DNA of 64,000 nt from positions 699,915 to 763,914 of the forward strand of contig ML976978.1 in the NCBI GenBank assembly GCA_010015675.1. The letters run 5' to 3'. The DNA is from Byssothecium circinans (lineage: Eukaryota; Ascomycota; Dothideomycetes; Pleosporales; Massarinaceae). Within the stretch, counting starts at the first letter, position 1. Every line of letters starts with the position of its first letter. The position numbers and the translations under genes were made by a program. Shown here piece by piece: positions 48,301 to 59,095 of this stretch. Under the pieces are notes generated by a model that saw only the letters and a program-made list of their open reading frames with translations, was not told the DNA's origin and searched no databases.

Positions 48301-50462
48301 ATGGAATCGATACACTGGAAATGCTTGACGCCTTCAATGATGACTCGACACCTGTGGATACTCCCGCTGTCTTCTCGAAGTTCCCAGATAAGCCCTTGCG
48401 TAGGCGACAATTCGACGATGAAGAGTTTAGCGAAGGTCTGGATGGCGGTGACGGGATTGAGATTCCTGCTCTAGATGAGCTTGAAGAGCTATTTAGCGTG
48501 GTGAAGAGTGCTAAGGAGGCTACGAATGACATTGCCAAAGACAAGTCGTGGGATTATGGTGAGGAGGACGGCGAGGCAGTAGACATAGAAGCTGTTGCAC
48601 CCGGAGAGTACGACGACTCTGCTCTACACCGCCGCAACAACCACCAAGCCAAACCACACGCCACCAACTCCACAAACCCCACCCCAACAGCCACCAACTC
48701 TATCAAGCCTTCTGTAAATCACAGCACTGACCCAGGCGACGGCACAGAAGACGATCCAGTAGCTCTCTTCGGCCCCGAACCCGCAAACTACGAGAAAGAA
48801 TGGCCCGTATCCCCGGAAGCTGCTGAACCCACATCTGCACCGGCTACCGAGAAGGGAAACGTAGGTACCAAGAACAACCCACTAAAATGGCCCTCAAAAA
48901 TTCTCAAAAAGGCAAAGGCGAAGCTGGCGAAACCAGCACCGAAACGGAAACCACCTGCTAGGGCAAAACAAGCTGTTGCTGCTGGGGCTTCGGTGGCGAG
49001 GAAGGTCGCTGCAGCACAGAAGTTGCGGAAGAGGCAGGCCACTGAGCTGGAGGTCAATGGTGGAGATAAAGCGAGCGGGAAATCGTCGTCTGCTGCAAGT
49101 CCCGTGGCTAAAGTTAGAGGCCCGACGGATAAGTCGATGAATCCTAAACTCGTCGGTGCGCCAGCGATTAAAGCTGCTTCTCCAGCGCCAGCGCCAGCGC
49201 CAGCTGCTAAAGCCAAAGGACCGACAGATAAATCGACCAATCCAAAACCCGTCGGTGACCCAGCAATTAAAGCTGCTTCACCAGCACCTACCGCCAAAGC
49301 CAAACCAGCCTCCCCACCCGCCATCGCCGCCAATGCAAAATCACCCCCAAAACCTTCTCCCACCCTTCATCTCGACCCCATTGAACAAGGCCCAGGTCCA
49401 CGACCCGACCACGTCGCCGACCCAGGCGACGGCACAGATGACGACCCAGAAGCCCTCTTCCCCGACTTACACAAACCAGGAGCACCGAAGTATGATAGCG
49501 GGTACGATGATCCTGTTGAAGGTGCTATCGATGGCGTTGTGCCGAGCTTTGTGAAGGTTTATGTGGATCCGTTGAGGCCGACTGGGACGGAGACGCCGGT
49601 TGCGACGTCTACGCCTACATCTGCGCCTAGTGGGACTGCTGATGTGGAAGAAGGCGATGATGAAGATGGTTGGGAGTGGGTGTACTTTTACGAGGACGAT
49701 GAAGAGCAAGGAAGCGGTGACGCAAGCGCTGGGACGCCGATTACTACGCCTACACCAAGCCCAGGCGCAATCGCAAGCCCGAATCCTAGTGCAGGAGACG
49801 CCAACCACGACGACAATGACGATGATGGTTGGGAATGGGTCTACATCACCGACGACGAAGACGAAGAAGACCAAGAAGGAGGCGACGACTCCTCGAGCAC
49901 AGCACCAGCAGAAACAGCAGCAACAGAAGGATCCCCAGACGAAAATAACGCAGAAGCTCCATGGCAAGACGGCGTTTTCTTCCGCGCTTCCTCTGACTCG
50001 TCCTCTTCTACGCCGATGCCTACGACGGCGCCGACCGTAGCATCGGAGATGGCGGCGTCTCTCTTGCCGTATTTCTTCGGGCCAGGACCTGTAGTCCCGG
50101 AGGGCGCTTCTGTGTCGTGGCCTGGGCCTCAGGGGCTGGGAGAGGGGGCTGATTCGGAAGCAATTGCCACTACGTCCTCAGTGGCGCCGACTTCGCCGAC
50201 TTCTTCGACAGCGTCATGGCCTCCGCCCCTGCCAGGCGTGACGGGGATCTGGCCGCCTCCGCTTCCGGGCGTTTCGCCTACTGCGAAGCCGAAGGTGCGG
50301 AGGAGAGGGGTAGGGAGAGTGGGGAAGATGGAGAGCGCCAGAGAGTTGAGGGAGGGGAGGAGGAATGAGTGGATGAAGAGGAGTTTGGCGGGGAAGGACA
50401 TTTGTCCGATAGTGCCGTATGGTTATTATAGGGACGATGAGTATGTGAGGAAGGAGTCGTGA
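45309..50462 (+). CDS. AA11-type lytic polysaccharide monooxygenase with giant C-terminal extension
   Basis: Two exons (45309-45748 and 45815-50462; 66-nt intron) encode 1,695 aa. A signal peptide ends LPLFFPLAFS, leaving His26 as mature residue 1 for the copper histidine brace; His95 in KGGATHGGGSCQ is the second ligand, and Tyr157 in GNREMYMNCA the likely axial residue. Such enzymes oxidise chitin. The catalytic domain ends near residue 255. The rest is unusual: Ser/Gly and acidic stretches; a Cys module near 580-620 (LPCRPGSLLCKSLSEFYTCG), like the small C-terminal motif of fungal LPMOs; helical segments; then Lys/Ala/Pro-rich and acidic repeats to the end. Known AA11 proteins are far shorter. 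The tail is one uninterrupted frame. Confidence 0.88.
48729..49900 (+). repeat. Duplicated modules in the LPMO tail
   Basis: Three kinds of paired coding repeats lie in the tail. DPGDGTEDDPVALF (DNA 48729) recurs as DPGDGTDDDPEALF (49419), with 20 identical bases at the start. KGPTDKSTNPK near 49216 repeats a similar copy near 49119. DDGWEWVY follows an acidic run near 49665 and again near 49825. The repeats suggest growth of the tail by local duplication. Confidence 0.75.
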
Positions 50463-51453
50463 TGGGGGTGGTGATGGAGAGGATTTTGGAGGAGAGAGAG
50501 TCGGGCGTAGGGGAATAGAGGGGTTTAAGAGGAGAGGAACGGAGGAGAACGAGAAAAATGGTGCAGCTATAATCTTTCTTTTGGCGTCTGGGAACGCTTT
50601 GCTTCTGACATTTTGGTTGCTGCAAACTAACTTTGTCATTCTCTCTCCATAGTGTTTACATAGCCTCAAAGCTCTAGTCGTCCGAAGTATTCTCACCCAC
50701 ACTAGTTCTCAAAAGCCCTGCCTACATGATTGATGAGTGCATTGCCAATACATGGTCAGTCTGACTAACTACTCACCTCTTAATATCTAAACAGCATGCC
50801 GGTGCCTAAAGCGCGGCTATTTGCTCCGAATCATAACTAGTCAAGCTAGTGATAACGAACGCATATTCAATTCCCCCATGAACACGACCCCTAATTTCCA
50901 AGCTCAAGCCCACTACGACGAACACACCAACGCTATAACTCAACACTAACAAACAGCACAGCACAGCACTTCCAGCACCAAAAGCCACCACGCTTTAACA
51001 AGTAAAATGTCCCCTCTATTATCAATCCCTTCATCTTCCCTAAGTCTCTCCGTATAATATCAGTCCCAAGGACGCTTTATTAAAACCGCAGCGTTTGCAC
51101 ACGGTAGAGTCAAGTTCGTGTATTGAAGGAACATGTATTGGGTAGATAAAAAGATATATTGTTTGGTATCTTCGTCGTTGACATAAACGAATATCGTTAA
51201 AGGAGCGTGTGTGTAGTGGGTATAAACAGAAGCCGGTCGTAACAAGGGAAAAAACAAAGGAATGAAACGCGCATGAAAACGCAAAAAAAGTTCGGGTATA
51301 AGAGGTTACAGGAGGAGAATTGAAGGCATGAGAGTGTTGGACGGCGAGTCTTGGCTGCTCGGGGTGCTTGATGAGCACGGGTGTTGTTCGCTGCGGAAGA
51401 CGTTTCCTCGGAGCGTGATTGATCATTGATGGTTGCTCGGGGTCATTTGTAGT
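50463..51453. other. Intergenic, convergent 3' ends
   Basis: Lies between the LPMO stop (+) and the second rhodopsin-like gene stop (-). No supported gene. Confidence 0.45.
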
Positions 51454-53323
51454 TCAACTAGGTCTCGACCCTTGAACAACAAGATGCAGCGTGCATATCC
51501 CTGTTGCACACTGTGCACACTTCGCTGCAGCCACGGCAGGTGCCGAGCCCATTGGGATCGGGTAAGGTGTAATAGGCAACGGTTTGTGAAACACCAGCCG
51601 ACTCGGCGTATGTGGCGGTCCCAACGCACCTCTCAATGGCCTCTGGAATGGATCGAAAGTCGCCATGTTCTCCGGCAATTGGGGCAGCTTCGGAGTCGCG
51701 GGGTTGTATGGTGATAGGCGCAGAGGATGGAGGTTGTGTTGTTGGTGCACGAAAGCTGTTGAAGTTGATGGGCGGTGGAGAGGGCCGTGGATGCCGTGGG
51801 ATGGGTTGGTGAGCATGGCTTGGGAAATGTAGAGTTCGGATTGGCTGCCGTTGCGGGAGTGCGATTGCGAGCGGCTGTATGTGCTACTACTGCTGCTGTT
51901 CGATCGTGAATGAGAACGGGCATGTGACTGGTTCGAAGTTCGTGGCTGAGTGGTATCGGATGGTCTGTTGAAGTAGGTTTCGAGTTGTATTGGTCCATTT
52001 CTTGTAGGTCCTCGATTGCTGCTGTTGCTGTGAGTTCGTGTATGTGTTCGTAATTGACTAGCCGTCCGTGTGATGGTGTTGATTTTGGATGGTTGCCGGT
52101 ATATCTTGATGCTTTCCGTTCGGCTACCGTTTCTTGAATGCGTGCGGCTGCTGGCACCACTACCAGTGCGAGGATGGTGGCTCGACTTGCTTCCGTGCCT
52201 GGGAGTGAATGTTTGACTGTTGCTACCATGGCGAGAGTGATGTCCTCTATTCGCTGTTCGCGCAGGATACGATACACTGCTCATGGAATAGTTCTGTAAA
52301 TCCTTGACTCGCTCCTCGTCGTATGTTCGGCGTGCATTCGAGTATCCTGAAGTATCAGGGAAGTATGCAGGCATCATGGCGGCTAGAAGTGGGCGCATTG
52401 ATGGGAGGCAAGCGCAGATAATGCCCACATTAACTTCAATTGCTGAGAGCAAGGCAGCGTGGAGGTTGTCGAAGGTAGGATCAGGCGAGTTTGCGATAGC
52501 GACGAGGTATTTAAGGCGGACGATGGATATGATACAGACACTGTAAACCATTAGCTCATGACACTATGCACACTGGAAGGTTAATACTTACACTCCGCCT
52601 AAGAGGAAAACGATGATCAATGCCTTTTTCTGCTTGGCCGGTATTGCGAGACCGCGTAGCACCCAGATCGGCATGAGCAGAATAATAACATCCTGAGCGA
52701 TATTGATGCTAGCGTTCATGAACCACACCAAAGTCTGGTTTAGGCACTTTCCACCAAGGACATCCTTGTTCCAAAAGAAGGTCACTGGAAGGCAGATGAA
52801 CATATTGCCAAAAATGGACCATACCCCCCAAGCTATTACTACTCCTATGGCGACAAAGCATACGAGGCGAAAGCGAACGTTGGGGAAGATTCGAAGGTAT
52901 TGCACTAGAATGGAAAGCTTTGTCGATGTCAGAGCGAGGTTGTAGATCCAGAGGCTTGCCCAGAATGCCTGTAAGACGTTAGTGAGCCGTATGCGACAGA
53001 TGATGGTGTGTCCTGACCTTTTGTGAATTAATCATTTGCTCTTTTGTCAAGTCGGCGATATGCTGCCCCATGCCGTTCTGAATCTGCAGCCCGATCGTGA
53101 CTGTAAGTCCGATCGACGCAACCTGTAACCAATCAGTATCTCCAGAGTCATCAGTGAAGGTCCGAATTGGCATTGAACTCACCATCGCGAACGTAGAATA
53201 AACATCCTCAAATCCAGCAACCCTCAGCATAAAGCCTCGTGTAACGAGCCGTAAGAAGACAACAAGTCCAGCAACGAGCGTGAAGACCAACACGACAGTG
53301 TTTGCCAGCCATCCTGACCCCAT
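51454..53323 (-). CDS. Rhodopsin-like (PTH11-related) membrane protein with long Ser/Arg tail
   Basis: Four exons (53183-53323, 53018-53122, 52592-52968, 51454-52540; introns 60, 49 and 51 nt) encode 569 aa. About seven hydrophobic helices fill residues 5-270. Family-like segments are FWASLWIYNLALTSTKLSIL, the loop with FICLPVTFFWN and KCLNQTLVWFMNASINI, then DVIILLMPIWVLRGL. The last 290 residues form a hydrophilic tail rich in Ser, Arg, His and Asn with repeated SRNGS/SHSR-like units, ending near a Cys cluster CAQCATGIC. The N-terminus lacks a CFEM domain. A sensor or receptor role is possible, but no ligand can be named. Confidence 0.82.
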
Positions 53324-55027
53324 ACTTGCCCTTTAACACTATTATGACGAAATTGAAGAAGCAACGAATGTAATAGATGCCAGCACCAATATAATTCAGA
53401 TCGAAACGAAGAGAAAAGAGCCCGCAGCAAGGAAAGCTCAACGCCTCATCGTTACCAGAGCTGCAGTACCACAGCTAGGATGACGGTGATGCTGCTGCTA
53501 GCTCACCAAGCAGTCGTCCAGCGATGAAGAAGAGAAGGGAAAGCGAAGGGGAGGATAGAATCCAGGCCAGGCCAGCTGCGAGACGAGGAGAAACCTTACC
53601 CGCAGAAAATACCTACACTTGAGCACGCACCTACGGGTTCACCCACTAATCTGGAACATTTTCTCATGGCAATTGGAGAAGCGGCAGGGGAATGAAGTTA
53701 CCCACCTCAAGAAGCGAGACTCCGTCCCATATCCGGGCCCCTCCGTCAGGACCCGTTGGTGTACCTGTATGATCACCACTCCCACAGCGTGACCAAAGTC
53801 GCAGCCTGCGTGCCAACCCTGTCTTGATACTTCTGCCACAAAACATACTATGAGCCCATTGGAGAGCTTCGATAAACGTGCGGTTTTGTCCCGAAAACAC
53901 AAAGGCCAAGGAGTTTCAGGTGTCGCACCGTCAAGAACTCGTGGCCGCACTGGTCGGAGGAGTGTCCGGCACCTACTTACTACTGCGAGGTGATTGTTTC
54001 CAGATACCAGCGATGCCGTCACAGCGCGTTGTGTTATTGTACAGCCTAAGGTTCACAGCAATGGTGGTGTTGAAGTTCGGCGTCGGGTTTATGAAAGCTG
54101 CGAAAAATATTAGCGCGTCCTAATAGGGATAGAACGGGAACTAGCACCACTACCACATTCACTCGACTCCTTCCCCTCATCTCGTCACTTCCCCTCCTTC
54201 CACCCCATCTCATCTCACAAAATTTATGCAAAACCACCCCTTATTTCACGATATAGTTCACGACTGTCTTAGAAACAAAGGGCATGCAGATCTTGCGTCG
54301 TCAGTTTGAAAAGACCCCGGCATGCATCTCAGACGCAACTGAAACTCCACGCAAGGGCCTGCCTGAGGTCACTTACCCGCGGACATAACACCACACCAGT
54401 GCCTCACCCAGGCTCTATCACAAACATTAACTGCAGTCGTGGTCGTGATGTTGATGGATTGCTGCTTGCAAATTTTCCTTGGTTTCCTCACGCTCGACTC
54501 TCTCGACTCCCTCTTTGGTTTGGGCACAAGCAAACTGTGCGAAAGCAATGCATCACCAAGAATCCCGGGAGAGCCAAAAAGTTACAACCCCTACTCGATG
54601 ATATGATGAGCGCGCCTCAAATCCACGAACTTTGTCAAGTTAGGACTTCCAAGCCCGGGGCCTGGGTTCTACTGCTGTCTCTCACTCATTAACACTAGGC
54701 ACTCGACATTTCCAGAGCTAGCTACCATGGTACTTAAGCTCTCGCAGCAGCTTGGGACGCATACGAACAAGACAACCGCAGAATCGGCGCGGATTAGATA
54801 GTATTAACGGACACAAGCTGAGCTGAGAATCTGGCCCGATACTCCAGTAACGCTAAACATGAGACCTGTGCTTGATATACCTCTATACTAGCCGGAAAGG
54901 AGACTCTATGGCTTGATTGGCCAGCTCACTTAGTAAGACCATTGCCAAGAGTAGGACGAATGCGGCACCCCGCTCTTCTCTCCAGGCAAATATTTTTAGT
55001 ATCCCCTTCAGTATCGCGCCCGCTGTA
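53324..55027. other. Long gene-poor stretch at the core/accessory junction
   Basis: Lies between the divergent starts of the membrane protein (-) and the first APH-type gene (+). Only short frames without domains occur. To the left genes are conserved; to the right they are accessory families, pseudogenes and a transposon. Confidence 0.45.
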
Positions 55028-55903
55028 ATGCCATTACCGGTCTCAAAAAAGCGAGACCTAAGTCATCTTACTAAGGAGGAAATTGAGAAGCATGCATCAC
55101 AAGGTAAACCCGCGAAACATGTACGCGACTGTATCTCCCGCTCACGAAACGCAGGCATTACTATACTGTACGACTTCAATATCTCTACCATAAAACGCTA
55201 CCCTGACAATACTGTCACCAAGTCCGGCGACAAGAAACGGCGAGAGTCCGAATTTGCTGCTCTTCGCTTTGTTGAGCAGCTTGACATTCCCACTCCTCAT
55301 GCGTATGAGATCAAAGAAAGCGAAAAAAGTTCCTATGGGGAAAAGGAAGCCACGATACGAATGGACTTTGTAGAAGGCCAAACGCTCGAATCGGTCTGGC
55401 CTACACTATCTGTAGAAGAGAAGCGCGACATCTGCCGACAGCTCCGCGAAATCTTAGACACGATGCGCAACGCCGAACCACCCGCTGGTCACATTGGCTC
55501 ATGTGGTGGCGGTCCCGTATTCGATTCTCGGCTGTATGGTATCAAAATTGGAGGCCCGTTTACCAATGAGGCGGAGCTCAACGAATCCATTCTGGACATT
55601 TGGGATCTGACCCCAAAGCCGATGCGAGATACTCTCGTAAAGCACCAGCGAACAGATCACCGCATTGTCTTTTCACACGGAGATCTACATCAAGGCAATA
55701 TCATGGTCAAAGACGGGAAGATAACAGGCTTGATAGATTGGGAAGTAGCTGGCTGGTATCCGGAGTACTGGGATTACGTCAAGTTTTGTTATTTGAGCGG
55801 AGGGCACCGAGATTGGAAGGATTATACTAAGGATATCTTCTCTCAGACATATGATGACGAGCTCTTGTTTCACCTTGCACTCTCCCGTTTCCAGCGAGGT
55901 TAG
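55028..55903 (+). CDS. APH-type (aminoglycoside phosphotransferase-like) kinase
   Basis: Single-exon model of 291 aa from the ATG at 55028; the frame is open upstream to about 54917 without an ATG, so a further 5' exon is possible. It belongs to the protein-kinase-like APH/choline-kinase fold, common in expanded ascomycete families of unknown substrate. A Lys-containing strand (DNTVTKSGDKKRRESEFAAL) fits the ATP site. MDFVEGQTLESVWP is hinge-like, the catalytic loop is FSHGDLHQGNIMV with Asp and Asn present, and the metal-binding Asp is in GLIDWEVAGWYPEYWDY. No catalytic residue is missing. The stop lies 84 bp from the next, convergent, pseudogene. Confidence 0.78.
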   Translation: MPLPVSKKRDLSHLTKEEIEKHASQGKPAKHVRDCISRSRNAGITILYDFNISTIKRYPDNTVTKSGDKKRRESEFAALRFVEQLDIPTPHAYEIKESEKSSYGEKEATIRMDFVEGQTLESVWPTLSVEEKRDICRQLREILDTMRNAEPPAGHIGSCGGGPVFDSRLYGIKIGGPFTNEAELNESILDIWDLTPKPMRDTLVKHQRTDHRIVFSHGDLHQGNIMVKDGKITGLIDWEVAGWYPEYWDYVKFCYLSGGHRDWKDYTKDIFSQTYDDELLFHLALSRFQRG

Positions 55904-55987
55904 CTTACAAAAGGGGAACGTCATACATAAAATCCTAACAAAACTCATCGATGTAGCGCACCTGTGGCCTATCGTCCCAAACAAGAA

Positions 55988-56434
55988 CTACCTTAGATGC
56001 TCATCCTTTGCCTCTACAATGATGTCCGCCATAAGATTTAACCCATCCTCATACGTTTGTTCAGTTATATAGCCAGCTTTAACCATTCTTTCCATCGCGT
56101 CACCGACCCAGTTCTGACAGTTCCAGTCGTCGACGGTATTGTTGGCTGGCGTCTGCAAAACGAAGCGGACCAGCTCAACTTTAGAAACATGCACCAACAG
56201 CGTCCCCAGTGGAGAACTACCAACAATATGTTCGCTGCCGGAAGGGTCGTAGTTGTCGATTGACTCCACACGGTAGTCCCTCCTTGATCCTGCCGCGTGG
56301 ACGATGATAGGTATGGATCCATCATCGAATGTGAAGCCAAGTACGGTATGCCGTTTCTCTGCCTAGTCGAGTCCCAAGGCTCCTTTGTAGACGAATATGG
56401 TAGCAGTGACAGTTGTAGGAGTGTTGCCGGCCAT
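55988..56434 (-). pseudogene. Small uncharacterised-family gene with one internal stop
   Basis: From the ATG at 56434 the frame reads MAGNTPTTVTATIFVYKGA, then meets a TAG at 56363-56365 (codon 24). It continues in the same frame as RHTVLGFTFDDGSIPIIVH, then DWNCQNWVGDAMERMVKAGY near the end, stopping at 55988. The parts on both sides of the stop belong to the same small ascomycete family (from memory close to DUF6914; the number is not certain), so the TAG interrupts what would be a 148-residue protein. No intron with usable sites removes it. It may be a recent nonsense allele or a sequencing error. Confidence 0.6.
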
Positions 56435-57939
56435 GGTGACTGGTTGTTTCGAGGGAAGTGGCTTCAACGCGATTGTAACAGCGTAATGACTAACATGTGT
56501 GAGCGGAGGAATAAATTGAAGACATATTTTACTTACGAGTAAGATCTCTTTCTTAAAGGGAAAAAAAATTCGATACGGATGGACTGTTGGTTGCGAGGTT
56601 GGCGAAACACCGTGTACTAATTTTCCTCGATTGAGCTGCGCCGCGCGTAGGAGAGTTTCCTAGCGATGAGCCCCACCCCCCTCTCACGTCCACCTGACGT
56701 TTTGAAGTAACAGAGGGCGCTTTTTATCCACAACCTGCGTCATTGGGATTTTCCACACCAGCTTCGGGAACTCGGTTTTATCTTGGAAAAATTGAAAATA
56801 CCTCTTGATGCGGTGGGTTTTAAAGTTGCTGTTGAAAGGTCGGAAGAGGCAACCGTTCGCCAGTCGGAAACATCGCGCCTCGCCAGTTCATTTGGCGAGA
56901 TCAACCACAAGGGTTCGGTACGATATCGGCCCGTCTGCTTATCCTAAGTCATGTCAGCATCTGAATCCACTTACGCCATCGCCCATGGCTTGTGCGCTAG
57001 ACTCCATTCATCTCTCACCAAGCACTCAAGATGCTGGAAGAGGTCCCAGGATGAGCTAGGTAGTGGAAGAGCGGTGCGGCGGTGTGGGTGAAGACGAGCC
57101 TTTTGTGAAGTGGTGATAAGTGGTGAGGATGACAGTGAAAATGGGTGCTAGCCGAAACGAATATAGAGCTCCCGGATCTAGCCTACCAAAGCGATGACTC
57201 CGCAGCAGCAATAGACGTTCGTGGTAAGCGGGGAATTGGAAGTTCAATGTCTGGACTCTGGAGATGTGAACGGGGATAAACAATGCGCTAATTAGGTCCA
57301 TTCCTGGATATCTTATTGTAGGGCCGCAGTGGATCGTATTCTGAATATTTCTAATGAAGCAGCTCGAAAACTAGCCACTATCGAACAGCTAATTTAGAAC
57401 GTAAGCAAAGGACGCGACAGATCCAAGAGGGGAAGATCCGGACTGCCGCACACAAATCGACTGTGAAGCCATGTCACCCTTGCTTTATGGCTATTCGAAT
57501 AACTCGGTACATTCTGAGATCACCATGCCGCCAGCAGTACCTCTATTCTCAGCGTTATAGATCGACATCCAGCAAGAAAGTATGTTCTAGCTCAACACTC
57601 AACAAAACGTTCTCTTCTTCCTTTCCAACGAGATTATTGTCGCTGAGGGCTGGTACAAATTCGCTTTCGACTTTCTTTCCATCAACGAAATATTTTGTAT
57701 CCGGAGTTTACTGGTGAAGCATCCACGGATCCAGCCTCATGGACTGATTGCGCTAGTGCGGTGGTATCTCTCCAAGAGCCGTAGTGTTGACACGTACCTC
57801 GGTTGGGGCTTCGTCTGTTACAGATAATCGAGCGTGTGTCATCTTCATTTGTTCCATATTGGGCATGGTATCGCGGTAGCTATCGAGTTCCCTATGTCTA
57901 GCGCCCTTTCCCCATCCGTGAAGAGTAATGGGAGCTGCC
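56435..57939. other. Gene-poor accessory stretch
   Basis: About 1.5 kb between the broken gene and the second APH-type gene. Short open frames lack domains. An A-rich tract (AAAAAAAA) lies near 56561. No repeat family is recognised. Confidence 0.4.
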
Positions 57940-58770
57940 TTATCCCTCTTGGGTTGAGTTTTGCGGAGGGTACATGGAGTTTATTCTGAGAACCTCTCCC
58001 AGTAGATACTCCTCGCCGTTACTGTATGAGCCTGGTAATTCGTGCAATAGACTGCGAATAAAAGAGGCATCATCTACAGAACACCACTCGATACAGAACC
58101 TTTGGAAATATGCCGGGTAGAATCCCGCATGAGCCCAATCCACAAAACATATCTCGTCTTCTTCTGTGAGGATGATATTTCGTCTTGCGATATCCATGTG
58201 AGAGAAGGAAAGCTCTGTAGAACCCAAGGCAAACCGCGGTAGCTGACGGCGTGATAAATCGAGCCTCTGGTTGAGCCAGGTTTCCATATCTTGCAATGTT
58301 GTGAAGGGTGTACCTGCTCCGTATTCGGACCACAAACAACCCTGTGGTATTCCGCCGTACACAGGCCCAGGGCCCTGAGATGGGGGTATCGGAATTGTTG
58401 ACAAATGATTGAGCGCATTAATGATGCGCTTGATAAGGTCCGGTCCAATATTGCATTCTTCCAGGGTAACGCCACCAATAAACTCCATCACAATGTATCC
58501 AAACGGCATACCGAGGAATTCTCCATGCGTAAAGAATCGATATATTCGAGGAACTCGTAATATGTCTTTGCTTATATGACGGCGCACATAGTCTAGTGTC
58601 GTTGCTTCGTTTTGACGAATTCCGATGCCGAATTTAACAGCAATGTCGGGAAGTATTTTAACGACTTTAGCACTATTGGTATCGCTGCTAAGGCGAAGGC
58701 CACTCTGACAGCGTGCGACAATATCTTCGTTCGAAATGTCTCCGAGGCTGTCTGAAAATAAGTACTCCAT
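57940..58770 (-). CDS. Second APH-type kinase-like protein
   Basis: A single frame of 276 aa from the ATG at 58770. The frame is open for 19 more codons upstream without an ATG, so the true 5' end could lie in another exon. Features: AKVVKILPDIAVKFGIG for the ATP-site Lys strand; YIVMEFIGGVTLEEC hinge; catalytic loop FSHMDIARRNIIL with His, Asp and Asn in place; and CFVDWAHAGFYPAYFQRF for the metal-binding Asp. It differs clearly from the first APH-type gene 2 kb away, so the pair is not a recent tandem copy. Substrate and role are unknown. Confidence 0.7.
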   Translation of the reverse strand: MEYLFSDSLGDISNEDIVARCQSGLRLSSDTNSAKVVKILPDIAVKFGIGIRQNEATTLDYVRRHISKDILRVPRIYRFFTHGEFLGMPFGYIVMEFIGGVTLEECNIGPDLIKRIINALNHLSTIPIPPSQGPGPVYGGIPQGCLWSEYGAGTPFTTLQDMETWLNQRLDLSRRQLPRFALGSTELSFSHMDIARRNIILTEEDEICFVDWAHAGFYPAYFQRFCIEWCSVDDASFIRSLLHELPGSYSNGEEYLLGEVLRINSMYPPQNSTQEG

Positions 58771-59095
58771 AAGGAATGAGTTCGAAAGTGAAGGGTAATA
58801 GACGGACTCGGGTTGCTTTTTATGCAAGATTCTAGGTGGGTCAGGTGGCGCATGGTCAAGCCACTAGCCTTCAATGGTGCTAGCGCTCAATCTCAAGACT
58901 GGAAACTGATGCGAATTCACATAGTCGTTCACAGTTCTGTGTAGGAGAACCTGATTGATTTCCTATCCATCCAGTATGTAGTTGACAGGGTGGCTGATGC
59001 GCGTTTCAAGTCCTCCAAAATTCACCAGCCACAAAACACGCTTATTCCAATGTTAAAGCCCTGAACCCAGTCTACATTCCCAAATCACATGCAAT
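58771..59095. other. Intergenic
   Basis: Lies between the second APH-type gene and the small family gene, both on the minus strand. Nothing is supported. Confidence 0.4.

Noticed and set aside
48788..49363. Minus-strand open frame of 191 codons rich in Ala and Gly
   Set aside because: Antisense of the Lys/Ala/Pro-rich LPMO tail; its composition mirrors the sense strand.
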